Assembly (NCBI RefSeq): GCF_040419245.1
Contig: NZ_JAZHOH010000001.1
Location: forward strand, 3,472,001 to 3,536,000
Direction: 5' to 3'
Length of the DNA stretch: 64,000 bases
Source of the DNA: Ewingella sp. CoE-038-23
GTDB lineage: Bacteria; Pseudomonadota; Gammaproteobacteria; Enterobacterales; Enterobacteriaceae
The position numbers and the translations under genes were made by a program. Position 1 is the stretch's first letter, and each line of letters starts with the position of its first letter. The notes under the pieces were generated by a model, which did no database searches, had not been told where the DNA came from, and was given only the letters and a program-made list of their open reading frames with translations. This document shows positions 8,483 through 16,936 of the stretch, piece by piece.

Positions 8483-8938
8483 TTAGGCAGCCGGAGCGGC
8501 AGCAACAGTGCCAACGCGCATGCGTACGCGAATGAAGTCGGTAGAGCTTGCTGCAATGGTGGCCTCATCTTGGCTGTAGCCGATCACCGAATCGGTGTCC
8601 GCAGTTGCCAAGGTGAACTGACCATTCGCGCCAAGCTTAATCGGAGAGTCTTTTTTGTAGGCGCCCGGCATGCAGAGCAGAGCCAGTTCACGCCCCTCTT
8701 CTACGTAGTTGCCCACGGCAGAGTCACCAACAGGAACAGCCTCTCGGATGTTAAGACCTTGGTGGTAAGCGCTGTCGATAATGTAGATTCGGCATTTTAA
8801 AGCGGTTGCCTGAGCGAACGCCTCATTGGCATTAATTACTGCGGCGGTGCCGGGCAAAAGAGCAGCGGCGGTGATGCGGGTTTCAGTCTTGTATAAGGAC
8901 TGCCCGTCGATGTTAACGCGACGATAGCGAGAAGCCAT
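8483..8938 (-). CDS. Small head protein, probable capsid decoration protein
   Basis: 151 aa from ATG at 8936-8938: AAGGGG lies seven bases upstream of this ATG but only one base from the alternative two codons earlier. The sequence is Ala/Gly-rich and beta-strand-prone ('AVPVGDSAVGNYVEEGRELA', 'PIKLGANGQFTLATADTDSV', 'IGYSQDEATIAASS'), the usual look of DUF2190-like or head-decoration proteins. It lies between protease/scaffold and capsid genes. The decoration role is inferred. Confidence 0.72.
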   Translation of the reverse strand: MASRYRRVNIDGQSLYKTETRITAAALLPGTAAVINANEAFAQATALKCRIYIIDSAYHQGLNIREAVPVGDSAVGNYVEEGRELALLCMPGAYKKDSPIKLGANGQFTLATADTDSVIGYSQDEATIAASSTDFIRVRMRVGTVAAAPAA

Positions 8939-8949
8939 TATCATTCCCC

Positions 8950-10206
8950 TTAGAAATATTTAGTTGCGTCAGGCGCGCCAGTTTCTGTTTGAGCCTGGCC
9001 GCTGTTGGTGCCCAGAGGCGCTGGCTCGCCAAGTTCTTTAAACATGGTTTCCAGTGCTTCACCTGACAGGGAGTTAGCGACAACCTCGCCAAACTTTGCG
9101 GCCACTGCGTCGCGCTTAACTTTCTCTTCAGCGCGGCTGTTAGCTGTCAGAGATTCGGACAGTTTATTTTGGTTAGCCTGTAAGGCTTCGACCTTATCAG
9201 TGATCGGCTTCAACGCTTCTGCAAAGTTAGCGGCGAGGCCTTTACCGATTTCAGTCACCAGTTCTTGTTTCTCTTCTGTGGTTAAAGGCATATCGCCCTC
9301 CGAGTTGGTTGCAGGTTTCTCCTGCGGTTTAAAAATTGATAGGAATTTGTTCGTTACTACGGCTACCCAAGACTCCTGACGGGCAACTTCTGTCCCAGCG
9401 TCATCGAAGGTTATTTTTCCGCCTTCGCTCTTGTATCCGTAAATCTGGGCGGCGCCGCCGTTGGTGATAATGACCACTTGCGTGTCGGTAAAATCAGCTA
9501 CCCATGCATAGTCGTCGCTACCAATTGCGAATCGTTCTTTAGCAGCACGGTCTAATCGACTTTCACGTTCACGATATGACTCACCAATCAGGGCGCCAGT
9601 ATTGGCTTTAATTGGTGTCGCAAGGTCAGCGTTAACCATGAGACCAACACCCTGCTCTGGTGTTGCCGCCCCAACTTCATTAAGTAGGATGGCGTCGTGG
9701 TCCATCTTCACAATGTCTGCAACCCATTTAGCGCCGGTGGCTGCCTGCTCATCGGTTGGCTCGTCTTCGTTCAGGAATGCGGCCATGCTGGTATGAATTG
9801 GCGGAACATCTTCACCACGCTCAATGGCTTCAACGCGCTCTAAGAACTCACGCCCCTTTTCAGACTGCTTGGCAACTTCGATATCCACCCACTTTTCTAA
9901 ATAGACTCGGTTGCCAGCCTTCTTGACGTTGCGGTTCCATGCGCCGATATGGCCCTGATTGATACCCTCTGGAGAGAAGGCTGATACGAATTCGCCATTC
10001 AGCGTTGGGTGGCCCAATGGCGCTAACGTCCCCTCTAGGCCCGTATAGTGAGCGTCGATTTGCTCTGCGGTATAAAGACCACCGTTCATCACAACGTTGG
10101 CGGGTAGCGTGTAGCTAGGCAGAACCCAGTGCTCTTTGTTGTTGTAAACCTCTCGGCGAATAGACTTGCTATTCACCTTGGTGGTGATGTTGACTTGCAT
10201 TGTCAT
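8950..10206 (-). CDS. DUF2213 prohead protease / scaffold-like protein
   Basis: 418 aa, GAGG site. Residues 1-200 match the DUF2213 type: 'VLPSYTLPANVVMNGGLYTA', 'PLGHPTLNGEFVSAFSPEG', 'IHTSMAAFLNEDEPTD', 'DHDAILLNEVGAATPEQGVG' with conserved His and Ser residues suited to a capsid maturation protease. Residues 300-395 are a charged coiled coil ('EEKQELVTEIGKGLAANFA', 'KVEALQANQNKLSESL') like a scaffold. A fused protease plus scaffold is typical. Located between the SPP1-gp7-like gene and the small head protein. Confidence 0.82.
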   Translation of the reverse strand: MTMQVNITTKVNSKSIRREVYNNKEHWVLPSYTLPANVVMNGGLYTAEQIDAHYTGLEGTLAPLGHPTLNGEFVSAFSPEGINQGHIGAWNRNVKKAGNRVYLEKWVDIEVAKQSEKGREFLERVEAIERGEDVPPIHTSMAAFLNEDEPTDEQAATGAKWVADIVKMDHDAILLNEVGAATPEQGVGLMVNADLATPIKANTGALIGESYRERESRLDRAAKERFAIGSDDYAWVADFTDTQVVIITNGGAAQIYGYKSEGGKITFDDAGTEVARQESWVAVVTNKFLSIFKPQEKPATNSEGDMPLTTEEKQELVTEIGKGLAANFAEALKPITDKVEALQANQNKLSESLTANSRAEEKVKRDAVAAKFGEVVANSLSGEALETMFKELGEPAPLGTNSGQAQTETGAPDATKYF

Positions 10207-10218
10207 TGAGGGACCTCA

Positions 10219-11169
10219 TCACGCCGCAAGAGAGCAGCATTGACATGTTGAACTGTTGGCAGCCATCTTCTTCCATTGGCTATCAAACTCATTTTTGGCT
10301 TTTTCGATAATGCTTGAGTTGAGCGGTACGCCCTTGTCATCGACAAGAACCTCAACCTGAGTGCACTTGCAGTTAATGGCATTCGCGCCGGTTGCATACC
10401 ACTCTCTAATTTCATCAGTGGTGTAGAGATGTCCATGCCTGATTGCGTGTGACTGCCGAGTGGTTGGACTAAGCGCTGAAAAATGCAGAAGCATCACCTT
10501 CAGGCCAAGGCTTGATTTGGCATCGTCTGCTTCATCCCATCTGGCGCGGCGAAGAGCTGTAGTTATCTCAGTGCGGGCAATTGTGTTTGCACGGCGGGTT
10601 TCTACGCCAACCTGATCGCGAAGATTTCTAGCAACCTCTTTCGGGTTTAGCCCTCGCCCAATGCCATCTGTAAGAACCCTTGCCATGTCGCGCTTAACGT
10701 CAGCAGCAAAGCCTTTCATTTCTTCGAATACTCGTGCATATACCAATGCCATTCGGCGCTGATATGGTGAGCTGAGGAGTATGGTCTGAAGGGATTCTTT
10801 GGCAGCCAAGTAAACTGCCGATTGCTGGCTGAGGTTCACGTATGCCTGCGCAGTTCCTCTTATCGAAGCAGGATCAATGTAGTCATCGTTAAACCAGAGA
10901 TTATTTTGCCCACCATCTAGCAAGACCGAATCCACCAGAAGGCTGGAATCATCCAGAACCATCGAAAGAAGATATGGGTCAAGTTGGTAGGTGTATTTGG
11001 CATTTACTGAGAGTGTTGCGGGGATTCTTTCTACTGCTGATGCGTATGCTTTACCGATTTGCTTTAATCGCCTGGCGAAGTCTTTCATCGCCTTTCTTTC
11101 TAGCGGGTCGAGTCCGGTCGGGTCGCCGTTATCACGCGGCAGTATTGCCGGCTTCTGCTTCCTCATCAT
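10219..11169 (-). CDS. SPP1 gp7 / Mu F-like head morphogenesis protein
   Basis: About 316 aa; the start at 11167-11169 fits the GAGG spacing best among three clustered ATGs. The first 38 bases overlap the portal gene. Family features: N-terminal helices, then 'RTEITTALRRARWDEADDAK', 'SHAIRHGHLYTTDEIREWYA', 'NCKCTQVEVLVDDKGVPL', the region around H, two Cys and the terminal beta strand shared by Mu F and SPP1 gp7. It associates with the portal during head assembly. Confidence 0.87.
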   Translation of the reverse strand: MMRKQKPAILPRDNGDPTGLDPLERKAMKDFARRLKQIGKAYASAVERIPATLSVNAKYTYQLDPYLLSMVLDDSSLLVDSVLLDGGQNNLWFNDDYIDPASIRGTAQAYVNLSQQSAVYLAAKESLQTILLSSPYQRRMALVYARVFEEMKGFAADVKRDMARVLTDGIGRGLNPKEVARNLRDQVGVETRRANTIARTEITTALRRARWDEADDAKSSLGLKVMLLHFSALSPTTRQSHAIRHGHLYTTDEIREWYATGANAINCKCTQVEVLVDDKGVPLNSSIIEKAKNEFDSQWKKMAANSSTCQCCSLAA

Positions 11170-12490
11170 CTTCATCCTCTTCTAATTCACCAAGAGGCTT
11201 GTCAGCATCGTTTTCGAAACCTGCGGCTGTCCGTATCTCTTCCACGCTGAACACTTCGACACCAGAAGCCAAAGACGTCTGATTAATGGTGCTCATCTTC
11301 GCTGCACTATCAAGCTTGTCGGAAGAAGACTGCTCGTTGAGGTCATCCCAAATAACCGCCTTCTCTGGCACTGGGTTGATGATCTGCAAATCAGTTAACT
11401 TTTGCGCGAAGTCTTCAATGTCGAATGACAGCTCATTGTTGCGGCGAGACTGGCATCGAGAGTTCATATACTTCTGGTCTTCAGTGCTGGCCCGCTCACC
11501 CGTCTGCATTCCTACAAGAACCTTGGCGGGAATGTCCACGCCTGCCGATGCGGTCTGAAGGTTCACGTCGTAGGTTGGTGATGGGTCTGCAACGGCAGTA
11601 ACCAGAGGCGTGACGCTGGCGCCCTGAGTGGTCAGGAGGACATCGTTACCACGGTTAACCTCTACAGCGGCCTCGTTGAACTTCTCTTGTAAATCAGTGA
11701 CCGATACGCCATATATCGACGCAAGGTTGTTGAAGTCGATACCGGAGTCAAAGTTGATATTTAGCTGTCTTGCTGCGTTCTTGAGGAATGATTCGCCCGA
11801 GCCGCCTTCTACCTTCTCTAAACTCACAAATGCGTTATACGAAGGCTCAAGGAACCCGATAGCATCTTCTGAGTAGTCACCAAGAATGAACACGCGGTCT
11901 GGGTGAATCTGGACGCGTCGGCTTGCGCCATTAGGCAGGCTCTCGGTGTATTCCCACATTTTAGGCTGGCCATAAGCCGTGGAGTTGATGTCAGTATCAA
12001 TCTCGTATGGCTTAAGGGCGCCAGCCCACACGGCTGAAATCTTTGCCAGCCCCTTACCCTTAACAACTGGCAGGTTCCACGCCTTATTGTCACGAACGTG
12101 AAGCAAGATTCCAGACCATCGACCAACCAAGCGACGCCCATCGGCCTGACTAAATACTTTCCACAACCGGCTATTGAAAACCTGCTTGATTGATGATTCC
12201 CATGGCGTTAAAGGCTTAGACTTATCCTTCTTGTCGCCTTGGATTATTTCGGGGTTAGTCTTCCAGCAGTGAGAGATGATCTTAGTCACGGCGCCATATG
12301 CAATGCCGCCGCGTCGATAAAGCTTGTACAGGTCTTCAAAGGTCAACTCTTCCTTGAATCCATACTCACACCATGCGGCACTGCGCTTTGCATCAAGCCC
12401 CATGGATGGGTTAACCATTGCCATGCGGGCACGAGCAAGCCGTGCATCACTGATAGCGTGATTCACTGCGAGTTGTAGTTTGTTGTTCAT
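11132..12490 (-). CDS. Portal protein (DUF1073-type)
   Basis: 452 aa. 'FEDLYKLYRRGGIAYGAVTK', 'SHCWKTNPEI', 'ILLHVRDNKAWNLPV', 'LEPSYNAFVSLEKVEGGSGE', 'LTTQGASVTPLVTAVADPSP' and 'PAKVLVGMQTGERASTEDQK' follow the DUF1073 portal pattern. The C-terminus is strongly acidic (EELEEDEDDEEAEA-like). Databases also label relatives 'anti-CBASS Acb1 family', but the HxT pair of that nuclease was not seen here. It forms the dodecameric DNA channel and docks the terminase; terminase genes lie upstream. Confidence 0.87.
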   Translation of the reverse strand: MNNKLQLAVNHAISDARLARARMAMVNPSMGLDAKRSAAWCEYGFKEELTFEDLYKLYRRGGIAYGAVTKIISHCWKTNPEIIQGDKKDKSKPLTPWESSIKQVFNSRLWKVFSQADGRRLVGRWSGILLHVRDNKAWNLPVVKGKGLAKISAVWAGALKPYEIDTDINSTAYGQPKMWEYTESLPNGASRRVQIHPDRVFILGDYSEDAIGFLEPSYNAFVSLEKVEGGSGESFLKNAARQLNINFDSGIDFNNLASIYGVSVTDLQEKFNEAAVEVNRGNDVLLTTQGASVTPLVTAVADPSPTYDVNLQTASAGVDIPAKVLVGMQTGERASTEDQKYMNSRCQSRRNNELSFDIEDFAQKLTDLQIINPVPEKAVIWDDLNEQSSSDKLDSAAKMSTINQTSLASGVEVFSVEEIRTAAGFENDADKPLGELEEDEDDEEAEAGNTAA

Positions 12491-12519
12491 GCTGTGTCCG
12501 TTTGGTGGGGTTCAGGCAA

Positions 12520-12543
12520 TAAAAAAGGCCGCCTTGGCGACCT
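12520..12543 (-). terminator. Terminator-like hairpin in late operon
   Basis: Minus strand AAGGTCGCC-AA-GGCGGCCTT followed by T6, after the small gene at 12560-12748 and before the portal start. Almost the same stem as at 5169-5193. Confidence 0.65.
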
Positions 12544-12559
12544 TGATGTATTTTGTAAA

Positions 12560-12748
12560 TTATAGGCGATTGAATGAAATCATAACTGCCCCGTCCGGAT
12601 CGCATCCTCTGTCTTTTGCTATCTGCGTGAGGATTCTTTTAGCCAAATTCTCAATCGATTCGTCAGGATTTCTTTGAAAGAAACCATGACCCTTGCCTCG
12701 CTGCCCATCACGAGTCAAAACTTCATATGAAGCAAACCAGCTTTCCAT
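12560..12748 (-). CDS. Small phage protein of unknown function
   Basis: 62 aa with a very strong AAGGAGAGG site. 'MESWFASYEVLTRDGQRGKG' followed by 'GFFQRNPDESIENLAKRIL' and 'MISFNRL'. No family recognised. It sits between terminase large subunit and portal genes with a terminator-like hairpin after it. The strong ribosome site and codon-like composition argue it is real. Confidence 0.68.
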   Translation of the reverse strand: MESWFASYEVLTRDGQRGKGHGFFQRNPDESIENLAKRILTQIAKDRGCDPDGAVMISFNRL

Positions 12749-12831
12749 TTCCTCTCCTTTTTTTTGAAAACTAGATTTAATTTCGGCGGAAAATCTATTT
12801 TCTTTAATTTAAAGGAGAATTTAATTTCAAC

Positions 12832-14088
12832 TCACTTACCTTGTAGCCTCTTAGGAATCATCATTCCGACCATTTGAGCTTTGCGCTTAATGTGCCCGTC
12901 AAGGCCATATCGAATGCCATCCCAGCAGTGTTCAAACCCATCAGCAAGCTTTGGCAGTACTTCGCCAGTTATGCGGTCAGTTTTGTATGACCACATGCGA
13001 GCCTCTAAGGCTACGTTCTTGCAGCGCGGGTGAATGATTATCTCGTCAAACCCACGCAGATGAGCAACGCCGTCTTCAACGCTGCCGGGCCACTTATCGG
13101 CGGCGGATATGTCAAAGCCTTGGCGCTTTAGATAGCTAATAGTTTCTGGTCGCGCAGAATCCGCCTTGATGGGCCAGTTACGAACTTCTGGAATGGTGTC
13201 ATATAGGTCAGCCATATGGTCAAGCTCTGTTTGCTTACCGTACGCCTCGTATTCGATATAGAGACGGTTATGGAGGATGAATGAGCGAACAAGTGTGTTC
13301 GGGTCTTTGGCGAAGCCGAAGTCGGCACCAAAGTGAAGTCGATCAGCTTCTTTCCACAGATTTTCCGAGAACTCTGAAATTCGATATTTACCTGCAAGAA
13401 CCTGCTTATCCGAGTTTTCCAGATATGCGCCTTCCCAAACCCATGCATAGGTCGATGGGTCGAGCCTGCGCATGTCGTTAAGACGATCACCATCGAGAAC
13501 ATCAGGAAACCAAGGGTTATCCGTGTAGTTCATCTCAACGGTTATGCAGTCCTCGCCAGCCTCTTTCCTGAATCTCTTGTCTGTGGCGCTGCCGTCTCGT
13601 TCTGGGTTCCATGTCACCCAAACCTCAGAACCTTCTTCACGGACGGTAGGTGTTAGCTTCTGCCATGCAATTTCACTTACAGACTCAGCCTCATCAACCC
13701 AGCACAGCAGGATTCGAGCCTTAGACTTGATGCTGTCCAAGTTATGTCGCAAGCCTGCGAAGACATAGCTAACGCTCTTATCTTTTGTGCGAATGTACTT
13801 TTCACCAATATCAAAGTGGGATGCCAGCCAAGGAACGCCGAGTATCGCCTGCTTAACTTCCTGCATGCTTGACTCTTCAAGCGAGTTCATGAACTCACGA
13901 GCGCAGAGTATTACCCCGGATTGACCATTCATCATTGCCTGATACGCCTTAACGGCCGTCATCATGGCGAAGGTGCGGGTCTTAGCGGAGCCACGACCAC
14001 CGTGTGAGCAGCGATAACGCTTATTTATGGCAGTGAATAGCGGAGCAAGTTTTGCAGGGATTGGCAGCTGAACGGCGTCACTCATCAT
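12832..14088 (-). CDS. Terminase large subunit (PBSX-type)
   Basis: 418 aa. ATPase: Walker A 'SHGGRGSAKTRTFAMM' near residues 29-44, Walker B 'ILLCWVDEAESVSE' near 126-139, then the coupling motif region 'VWVTWNPERDG'. The nuclease half has acidic motifs ('LHFGADFGFAKDPN', 'PIKADSARPETISYLK') of the RNase H-like fold. It packages DNA and cuts concatemers. The start overlaps the small subunit stop as ATGA, so both are translated together. Confidence 0.93.
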   Translation of the reverse strand: MMSDAVQLPIPAKLAPLFTAINKRYRCSHGGRGSAKTRTFAMMTAVKAYQAMMNGQSGVILCAREFMNSLEESSMQEVKQAILGVPWLASHFDIGEKYIRTKDKSVSYVFAGLRHNLDSIKSKARILLCWVDEAESVSEIAWQKLTPTVREEGSEVWVTWNPERDGSATDKRFRKEAGEDCITVEMNYTDNPWFPDVLDGDRLNDMRRLDPSTYAWVWEGAYLENSDKQVLAGKYRISEFSENLWKEADRLHFGADFGFAKDPNTLVRSFILHNRLYIEYEAYGKQTELDHMADLYDTIPEVRNWPIKADSARPETISYLKRQGFDISAADKWPGSVEDGVAHLRGFDEIIIHPRCKNVALEARMWSYKTDRITGEVLPKLADGFEHCWDGIRYGLDGHIKRKAQMVGMMIPKRLQGK

Positions 14089-14501
14089 TTTGGCTCAACA
14101 GGGAGAAGTTGGATAACGGTAGGCTTGGTGGTCATGGTGCCATCTGAAGAGGTGTGGTCAATAATCTGCTTGTCCAAACCTACCAACTTAGCCTTGCCCA
14201 TTGTTGCGGCCACTGCTGCTGATGACTGAGGGGTTTCAGCACTCAATGCCTTCTGTCTCGACTCTTCAAGCTCGGCCAGGAGTGAGTCAACCGTTACATT
14301 GTGCCTCTGCTTAATATCTCCCTGTAATTCAGCCACCCTTGCCGCAATCTTGCCGTTATCCAAAAGTTCTTTGGCCTTACGGTTCACGCTCTCAGGTTTC
14401 ATCTTGTCAGCAGCATACGCCGTCCGATAAGCCTCTGAAGCATTACCCGTTTCGATGTATGCCTGACAGAAAGCCTCTTGCTTAATTGTCAGACCTGCCA
14501 T
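14085..14501 (-). CDS. Terminase small subunit
   Basis: 138 aa. 'MAGLTIKQEAFCQAYIETGN' then 'ASEAYRTAYAADKMKPESVN' is the classic DNA-binding N-terminus of terminase_2 small subunits, followed by 'KAKELLDNGKIAARVAELQG' and an oligomerising C-terminal part. It recognises the packaging site and regulates the large subunit, whose gene overlaps its 3' end by four bases. Confidence 0.92.
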   Translation of the reverse strand: MAGLTIKQEAFCQAYIETGNASEAYRTAYAADKMKPESVNRKAKELLDNGKIAARVAELQGDIKQRHNVTVDSLLAELEESRQKALSAETPQSSAAVAATMGKAKLVGLDKQIIDHTSSDGTMTTKPTVIQLLPVEPK

Positions 14502-14504
14502 TGT

Positions 14505-14699
14505 CTATTCCTTCAGGTTTTTTGTTAGCTCTAGAATCAGGAGCGTCATTGCAGTCACTCCCTCTTCGTGATCTTCTTTAATGATGCTGGCTATCTTCTT
14601 ATGAAGGCTTTCAATCTTTTTTCTTTGCTCGCCTGGAAGCTCAGAAATGACACCCTTCATCATGAAGTAAGTTGCCTGCTGCTCTTTACTTAGTGCCAT
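14505..14699 (-). CDS. Small helical phage protein, unknown function
   Basis: 64 aa, AGAGGAA site about ten bases upstream. 'MALSKEQQATYFMMKGVISE' and 'RKKIESLHKKIASIIKEDHE' suggest a helical hairpin. It starts the terminase group, three bases before the small subunit. No family recognised. The 145 bases upstream hold no gene; candidate minus-strand -10 elements (CATAAT, TATATA) lack clear partners. Confidence 0.62.
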   Translation of the reverse strand: MALSKEQQATYFMMKGVISELPGEQRKKIESLHKKIASIIKEDHEEGVTAMTLLILELTKNLKE

Positions 14700-14844
14700 T
14701 TAGAACATTCCTCTATTTCGCGAAGTATCATCCCGTGATTAGGTGACACGCTAGCATTACAAAACCTATATAAAATTCTGTGTATCGCCATTATGGTTGC
14801 GCTTGACAGAGCTTTATAAAATCACATATTCGCCAGTTACTACT

Positions 14845-15183
14845 TCATGGGTGAAGCATTTGCCCGCCAGCCAGTTCCAGTGAAGCACCGCCGCCAGAAA
14901 TAGAACCCACTTCATCTTTGGCTTCAGGCTTACTTTGTAGGTCAGTGTCGATGTCTTCATTATCTCTCCCTTCCTCTGGTGTTGGCGCGACTTCTACAGG
15001 CTTATCAACCACTGGCGCGAAGTGCATGCGAGTCACGGTGTCAGGCTTCAGGTAATTCCATTCACCGCTCTCTGTGGCTATAGCTACGAATCCATTCACT
15101 ATTTCAGGTTGCTGGCGCGTCATTGCTCCAGTGTAGGTTTCACCTGATTGTGTCTCGACTGTGATATTCCACTTCTGAGTCAT
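14845..15183 (-). CDS. Phage protein of unknown function
   Basis: 112 aa from ATG at 15181-15183, behind GGAG. Residues 1-60 form a compact beta domain ('MTQKWNITVETQSGETYTGA', 'IVNGFVAIATESGEWNYLK'), then an acidic Pro/Glu linker and a Gly/Ser-rich tail. It lies between the lysis genes and terminase genes. No family recognised. Confidence 0.6.
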   Translation of the reverse strand: MTQKWNITVETQSGETYTGAMTRQQPEIVNGFVAIATESGEWNYLKPDTVTRMHFAPVVDKPVEVAPTPEEGRDNEDIDTDLQSKPEAKDEVGSISGGGASLELAGGQMLHP

Positions 15184-15197
15184 TAATGGCTCCAAAT

Positions 15198-15219
15198 AAT
15201 AAAACCGCCCGAGGGCGGC
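15198..15219 (-). terminator. Intrinsic terminator between lysis and DNA-packaging genes
   Basis: Minus strand CCGCCC-TC-GGGCGG with TTTTATTATT after it, just past the gene ending at 15224. Confidence 0.65.
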
Positions 15220-15223
15220 TTGC

Positions 15224-15553
15224 TTATAGGCACTCGTTAAGCCTATCTATCAACATTTTCACGTCTTCTTTTTCCCAGACAGCGAACAATTGGTCTTTAT
15301 CAAAAAACCCATCTCGGTACTCACAATGCAAGTCCATTCTGAAGGAAGATCCTGATTTTTCAGCCTCTATAAGGATGTCGAATCTATCTTCACTTGAATC
15401 ATCAATAGCATCTGCTATTTGCTGGCTTAGAAAATCTATACCAACGGCGGTATCGCCTTTGATCTCAATGGGCCCGAATGAGCATTCCTCGTATTTGCTA
15501 AAGAGCGTATTGGCTGGAAGGTCTAGAAATTCTTTTCTATTGATGATTTTCAT
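15224..15553 (-). CDS. Small acidic phage protein, unknown function
   Basis: About 109 aa if it starts at the ATG 15551-15553 ('MKIINRKEFLDLPANTLFSK'); the frame is open further up to a GTG at 15658 that overlaps the Rz stop codon, giving up to 144 aa. The distal part ('SKYEECSFGPIEIKGDTA', 'WEKEDVKMLIDRLNECL') looks like a real folded acidic protein, while the upstream extension is basic and poor. No family recognised; start uncertain. Confidence 0.58.
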   Translation of the reverse strand: MKIINRKEFLDLPANTLFSKYEECSFGPIEIKGDTAVGIDFLSQQIADAIDDSSEDRFDILIEAEKSGSSFRMDLHCEYRDGFFDKDQLFAVWEKEDVKMLIDRLNECL

Positions 15554-15654
15554 TTGCATACCATCGGATTTATTTTTTGTGATTATGCGTTTTATTTTCA
15601 CCGATTGCAGGTGCCTTGTCATTATCAAGCGCCCGACATGCAGACGCTTTGTAA

Positions 15655-16122
15655 TCACTTCAGGCAGATGTTGGTGATGTAATCTTGCAGCCCGGCTATT
15701 TGCTTTGTGGCTGTTCCGATTCGCTCTCTGAGATTGAGATAATCCCGCTGAGCGGAGTCATTAAGTCTGGGGCTGGTTGCATCATCCACGCTGGAGGTGG
15801 CGGAGGCGTTTGGCGCTTTGCAGGTAGCGTTGATCCGCAGGCGCTTAGCGCCAGACTCGACATCAGCACGAAGCCTGTCATTTTCAGATTTGGCATCTGC
15901 TAGCTCCTTTGCGTATTTGATGTCGAGTTCAGCGGCCAGCTTGTTTCTGGCCGTCATCAGGTCGATGGTGGCTTGGTGCTCTTTTGCCACCTGAGATATT
16001 TCGGCAACATCATGCTTGAGCTTTGCGACTTGGCCTTGGTAATAGCTGACGCCAAAGAGCAAGCATGCCATGATAATTATCAGTATGGGGGTTAGTCTAA
16101 TCTTGCTCACTTCTGCCCCCAC
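15655..16122 (-). CDS. Rz: Rz inner-membrane spanin
   Basis: 155 aa, or 151 aa if it starts at the GTG 16108-16110 that overlaps the endolysin stop. One N-terminal transmembrane helix ('LTPILIIIMACLLFGVSYY') is followed by a long periplasmic coiled coil ('KLKHDVAEISQVAKEHQATI', 'ELADAKSENDRLRADVESGA') and a Pro/Ser-poor C-terminus. With Rz1 it fuses inner and outer membranes in the last lysis step. The Rz1 gene is nested inside it in another frame. Confidence 0.87.
   Translation of the reverse strand: MGAEVSKIRLTPILIIIMACLLFGVSYYQGQVAKLKHDVAEISQVAKEHQATIDLMTARNKLAAELDIKYAKELADAKSENDRLRADVESGAKRLRINATCKAPNASATSSVDDATSPRLNDSAQRDYLNLRERIGTATKQIAGLQDYITNICLK
15696..15896 (-). CDS. Rz1: Rz1 outer-membrane spanin lipoprotein, nested in Rz
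   Basis: 66 aa wholly inside Rz in another frame. 'MPNLKMTGFVLMSSLALSAC' is a lipoprotein signal ending in lipobox LSAC; it resembles the lambda Rz1 start (M-LKM). The mature part is proline-rich ('TPPPPPAWMMQPAPDLM'), the hallmark of o-spanins. It pairs with the periplasmic end of Rz. Confidence 0.85.
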   Translation of the reverse strand: MPNLKMTGFVLMSSLALSACGSTLPAKRQTPPPPPAWMMQPAPDLMTPLSGIISISESESEQPQSK

Positions 16123-16592
16123 TCACAGACTTCCTGCTCAATGGCTCGGCGATTCATCAGGCCCTTCCACTTCTTTTTGCCAGCATAAATCCATACCTTC
16201 AGCCCTTCACAGGCTTGGGAGTAATTGCCGGCATTAAGGTTGCGCAGCAGAGATGAGTTTTCGAATGCCCGTGAGCCTACGTTGTAACTGAAGCTGATGA
16301 GTGCTGCTTTCTGGTATTCGGTAGCAGGAACCTTTACAGAACGCTCAACAGATTTGGCGAATGGGAGCAAGTCACGGTCTAGCATCCTTTTGCATTCATC
16401 AGGCGTGTATCGCTTGCCTTGAATGATGTCTGGTCCGGTATGCCCATAACAAACGGTAGTTATGCCAGCCACGTCCTGATAAGGCTCGTAGCGAACGCCC
16501 TCTAAGTCAGATACCAGAATGGTGGCTATCGCAATTGCACCGCCGCCTGACGCAGCAAGTAAGCTTTTGCGCAGTGATGGTGACATTGCCAT
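16107..16592 (-). CDS. SAR endolysin, GH24 lysozyme (P21 R type)
   Basis: 161 aa. The N-terminus has a weakly hydrophobic Gly/Ala-rich segment ('LLAASGGGAIAIATILVSD'), a signal-arrest-release domain. The catalytic region follows at once: Glu in 'LEGVRYEPYQDVAGITT', Asp in the same stretch and Thr in 'VCYGHTG', the E-8-D-5-T triad of T4/P21 lysozymes. C-terminal 'MNRRAIEQEVCEWGQK' is typical. It cleaves peptidoglycan glycan after holin-driven membrane depolarisation. It overlaps the holin stop by one base. Confidence 0.92.
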   Translation of the reverse strand: MAMSPSLRKSLLAASGGGAIAIATILVSDLEGVRYEPYQDVAGITTVCYGHTGPDIIQGKRYTPDECKRMLDRDLLPFAKSVERSVKVPATEYQKAALISFSYNVGSRAFENSSLLRNLNAGNYSQACEGLKVWIYAGKKKWKGLMNRRAIEQEVCEWGQK

Positions 16593-16795
16593 TACTCACC
16601 TCTCAGTTCTTTGCGGCGATCTTCTTTGATTTTGAAATACAGGTTCGTCATGTAGGTGAGTATCGCAACGCTGATACCCGCCAGAACGCCGATAGCATTC
16701 CACTGATCCGGACTAAATGTGTTTAACAGGCCGTTCAGGACGCTACCCGCCGATGCTCCGTATGCAACGCCAGTAGTTAGTTTGTCCATTCTCAT
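16592..16795 (-). CDS. S21-type pinholin with dual-start motif
   Basis: 67 aa, class II holin with two transmembrane helices ('[19 protein letters not shown]' and '[20 protein letters not shown]') and a basic tail '[14 protein letters not shown]'. The start reads M-R-M-D-K: two in-frame Met codons two apart behind GGGGGAG, like the phage 21 S gene whose longer product is an antiholin. It makes small holes that depolarise the membrane and release the SAR endolysin. First gene of the late operon after a long leader. Confidence 0.9.
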   Translation of the reverse strand: MRMDKLTTGVAYGASAGSVLNGLLNTFSPDQWNAIGVLAGISVAILTYMTNLYFKIKEDRRKELRGE

Positions 16796-16902
16796 AGTCT
16801 CCCCCTCTCGTTATTCGAGCTGGGCGTGTGGTCATAGGGAATAGAGCCGCCGCCACATGGAGAAAGGGTTTAAGGGTCGCTGATTGGCGTGGCTCTAAAT
16901 TG

Positions 16903-16926
16903 AAAAAGCCCCGCAAGTGCGAGGCT
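16903..16926 (-). terminator. Terminator hairpin in late leader
   Basis: Minus strand AGCCTCGC-acttg-GCGGGGCT followed by T5. It lies in the untranslated leader between tR' and the holin gene and is a second barrier only Q-modified polymerase should pass. Confidence 0.65.
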
Positions 16927-16936
16927 AAAGATGCTT

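Noticed and set aside
11132..12490. Anti-CBASS (Acb1) nuclease in the portal gene
   Set aside because: The family label comes from fused relatives; the paired HxT nuclease motifs are not visible in this 452-aa portal.
14750..14845. Plus-strand TTGACA promoter at 14812
   Set aside because: A good -35 but only a weak -10 at correct spacing, and no plus-strand gene follows; likely chance.
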